From positions 1-64,000 of the forward strand of contig DATHAA010000062.1 of NCBI GenBank assembly GCA_035296905.1: 64,000 bases of DNA. Direction: 5' to 3'. The DNA comes from DATEOR01 sp035296905 (lineage in GTDB: Bacteria; Actinomycetota; Thermoleophilia; Gaiellales; Gaiellaceae). The notes beneath the pieces are model-generated. The model was not told the DNA's origin and searched no databases. It worked only from the letters and a program-made list of their open reading frames with translations. The translations under genes were made by a program, and so were the position numbers. Shown piece after piece: positions 63,224 through 64,000 of this stretch. The number at the start of each line of letters is the position of its first letter. Positions within the stretch are counted from its first letter, which is position 1.

Positions 63224-64000
63224 TCAGGCAGCGAAAGCGCCCGCCACGATGAGGTCCCGCAGCGGCTCCAGGTCCGCCGGGAGCGGGTCGCCCTCGCCCA
63301 TGAACGGGACGCGCTCGCGGACGAGGTCGTAGGCGCGCTTCGTGCCGGCTCCCATCGCGGACGGTCTCCGTAGGTCGATCGCCTGAGCGGCGATGGTCAG
63401 CCCGATCGCGGCGAGGCGCTCTCCGAGATCGACCATCTCCGCAAGGCGCCGGGCCCCCAGCGGCGCCATCGTCATTCGGTCCTCGATTCCCTCGGCGTGA
63501 GTCGAGGTGACGACCTCGTAGGAGACGGGCTGTGCGAGGAGGCGCGCCTCCGCGGTGAGCGCCTGCGCGGCGACGCCGAGCTCGCCGAGGGAGTTCTCCA
63601 CAAGACCCTGCCGCGGGGCGAGGGAGTCCGGGAGGCCTGTGAGCGGCCCCTGGAGAAGCTTGAGCATCCGCTCGCACGCGCTCGTGAGCGTGGGGGCGAG
63701 CGCGACCCGGAGGAAGTCCAGCGCGGCGGCGAGAGGGAGGACGTCGAAGTTCGCGACCGAGACGATGCGGTCCTCGTCCGGGATGATCAGCGGATTTTCC
63801 TGCGAGGCATTGAGCTCGATCTCCAGCTGTCTCTTCGTAAACTCGAGGGCGTCGCGGGTGGCTCCGTGGATCTGGGGCAGGCAGCGGAACGTCAGCGGGT
63901 CCTGCAGGTTCCGCGCGGTGCCCTGCTCCCACAGGTAGCTCCCTTCGAGGAGGGCGCGCAGTCGCTCGAGCGCTGTGGAGAGCCCGGGATAGGGCCGCAC
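63224..64000 (-). CDS. Histidine ammonia-lyase family protein, C-terminal part (runs off window)
   Basis: Only the last 258 or so residues are present; the gene continues beyond 64000, so the MIO-forming Ala-Ser-Gly is not visible. Diagnostic blocks of the HAL/PAL family: QDPLTFRCLPQIHGA, ASQENPLI and NSLGELGVAAQALTAEARLL. VTSTHAEGIEDRMTMAPLGARRL follows. True HutH usually has QDxYSLRCxPQ; here it reads QDPLTFRC, so histidine, tyrosine or another amino acid could be the substrate. Confidence 0.88.
   Translation of the reverse strand: MRPYPGLSTALERLRALLEGSYLWEQGTARNLQDPLTFRCLPQIHGATRDALEFTKRQLEIELNASQENPLIIPDEDRIVSVANFDVLPLAAALDFLRVALAPTLTSACERMLKLLQGPLTGLPDSLAPRQGLVENSLGELGVAAQALTAEARLLAQPVSYEVVTSTHAEGIEDRMTMAPLGARRLAEMVDLGERLAAIGLTIAAQAIDLRRPSAMGAGTKRAYDLVRERVPFMGEGDPLPADLEPLRDLIVAGAFAA

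Noticed and set aside
1..64000. Mobile elements, CRISPR arrays, prophage, toxin-antitoxin or defence islands
   Set aside because: No transposase, integrase, spaced direct repeats or defence protein motif was found on either strand; gene order is mostly conserved housekeeping.

Overview
The window is one continuous, very GC-rich bacterial chromosome segment (GC bias judged by eye, not counted). It is packed with housekeeping genes on both strands. I see no rRNA, tRNA, CRISPR, prophage or insertion sequence. Several features point to a deep-branching high-GC actinobacterium, most likely of the Thermoleophilia/Gaiellales type: a class II (plant/mycobacterial type) DAHP synthase, a SepIVA-like coiled-coil gene between coaD and the DUF177 gene, zinc-ribbon L28 and L32, dodecin, DUF3352 and DUF4230 proteins, and many near-leaderless genes. 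The placement is inference, since no marker RNA is present.

Layout: 1-1958 lgt (partial), scpA, scpB. 1959-2237 is non-coding with palindromic repeats. 2238-4810 GYD protein, rluB, RDD protein, trpS. 4848-15520 is a long plus-strand operon: class II DAHP synthase, tyrA, aroA, cmk, plsC, der, gpsA, a lipoprotein, metK, DUF4230. 15517-21176 DtxR-family regulator, priA, a GlsB-like membrane protein, def, fmt, rsmB. 21186-25583 rpe and riboflavin synthesis (ribD, ribE, a DUF3237-like gene, ribBA, ribH). 25607-29951 rpmB, then a fatty-acid-kinase group (fakA, lone response-regulator receiver, fakB/DegV, cyclic-nucleotide-binding protein) and a bicupin. 29995-36354 recG, rsmD, coaD, sepIVA-like, DUF177, rpmF, plsX, acpP, rnc, facing rpiA. 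37288-41653 a short SMC, ftsY, SDR, a small unknown gene, dodecin. 41706-49995 ffh, rpsP, khpA, rimM, trmD, lepB, rplS, rnhB, UPF0102, a frameshifted secreted protein on the other strand, comM/yifB and dprA.

From about 49955 onward the content becomes accessory and catabolic. A five-gene minus-strand operon runs alcohol dehydrogenase, formaldehyde-activating enzyme (Fae), mandelate-racemase-type enolase superfamily enzyme, amidohydrolase, PLP-dependent dehydratase-like enzyme. It is divergent from a second zinc alcohol dehydrogenase. Then come, all on the minus strand, a peptide/nickel-type ABC transporter (fused double ATPase, two permeases, Tat-exported binding lipoprotein), a nucleoside hydrolase, a homocysteine methyltransferase-like enzyme and the C-terminal part of a histidine ammonia-lyase family enzyme that runs off the window.

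Two window-wide patterns stand out. First, more than 20 genes have a TANNNT-like hexamer about 6-11 nt before the start codon, as expected for leaderless or near-leaderless mRNAs; in six cases the upstream TAG stop codon forms the first half of that hexamer. Second, neighbouring genes often overlap by ATGA or GTGA, and rsmB and fae have no usual start codon where their homology begins but sit on CTGA junctions, suggesting CTG initiation. The best candidate for an undescribed system is the Fae-containing catabolic operon at 49955-54344, which looks like a pathway that releases formaldehyde. The short, apparently hinge-less SMC is the best candidate for an unusual version of a known machine.
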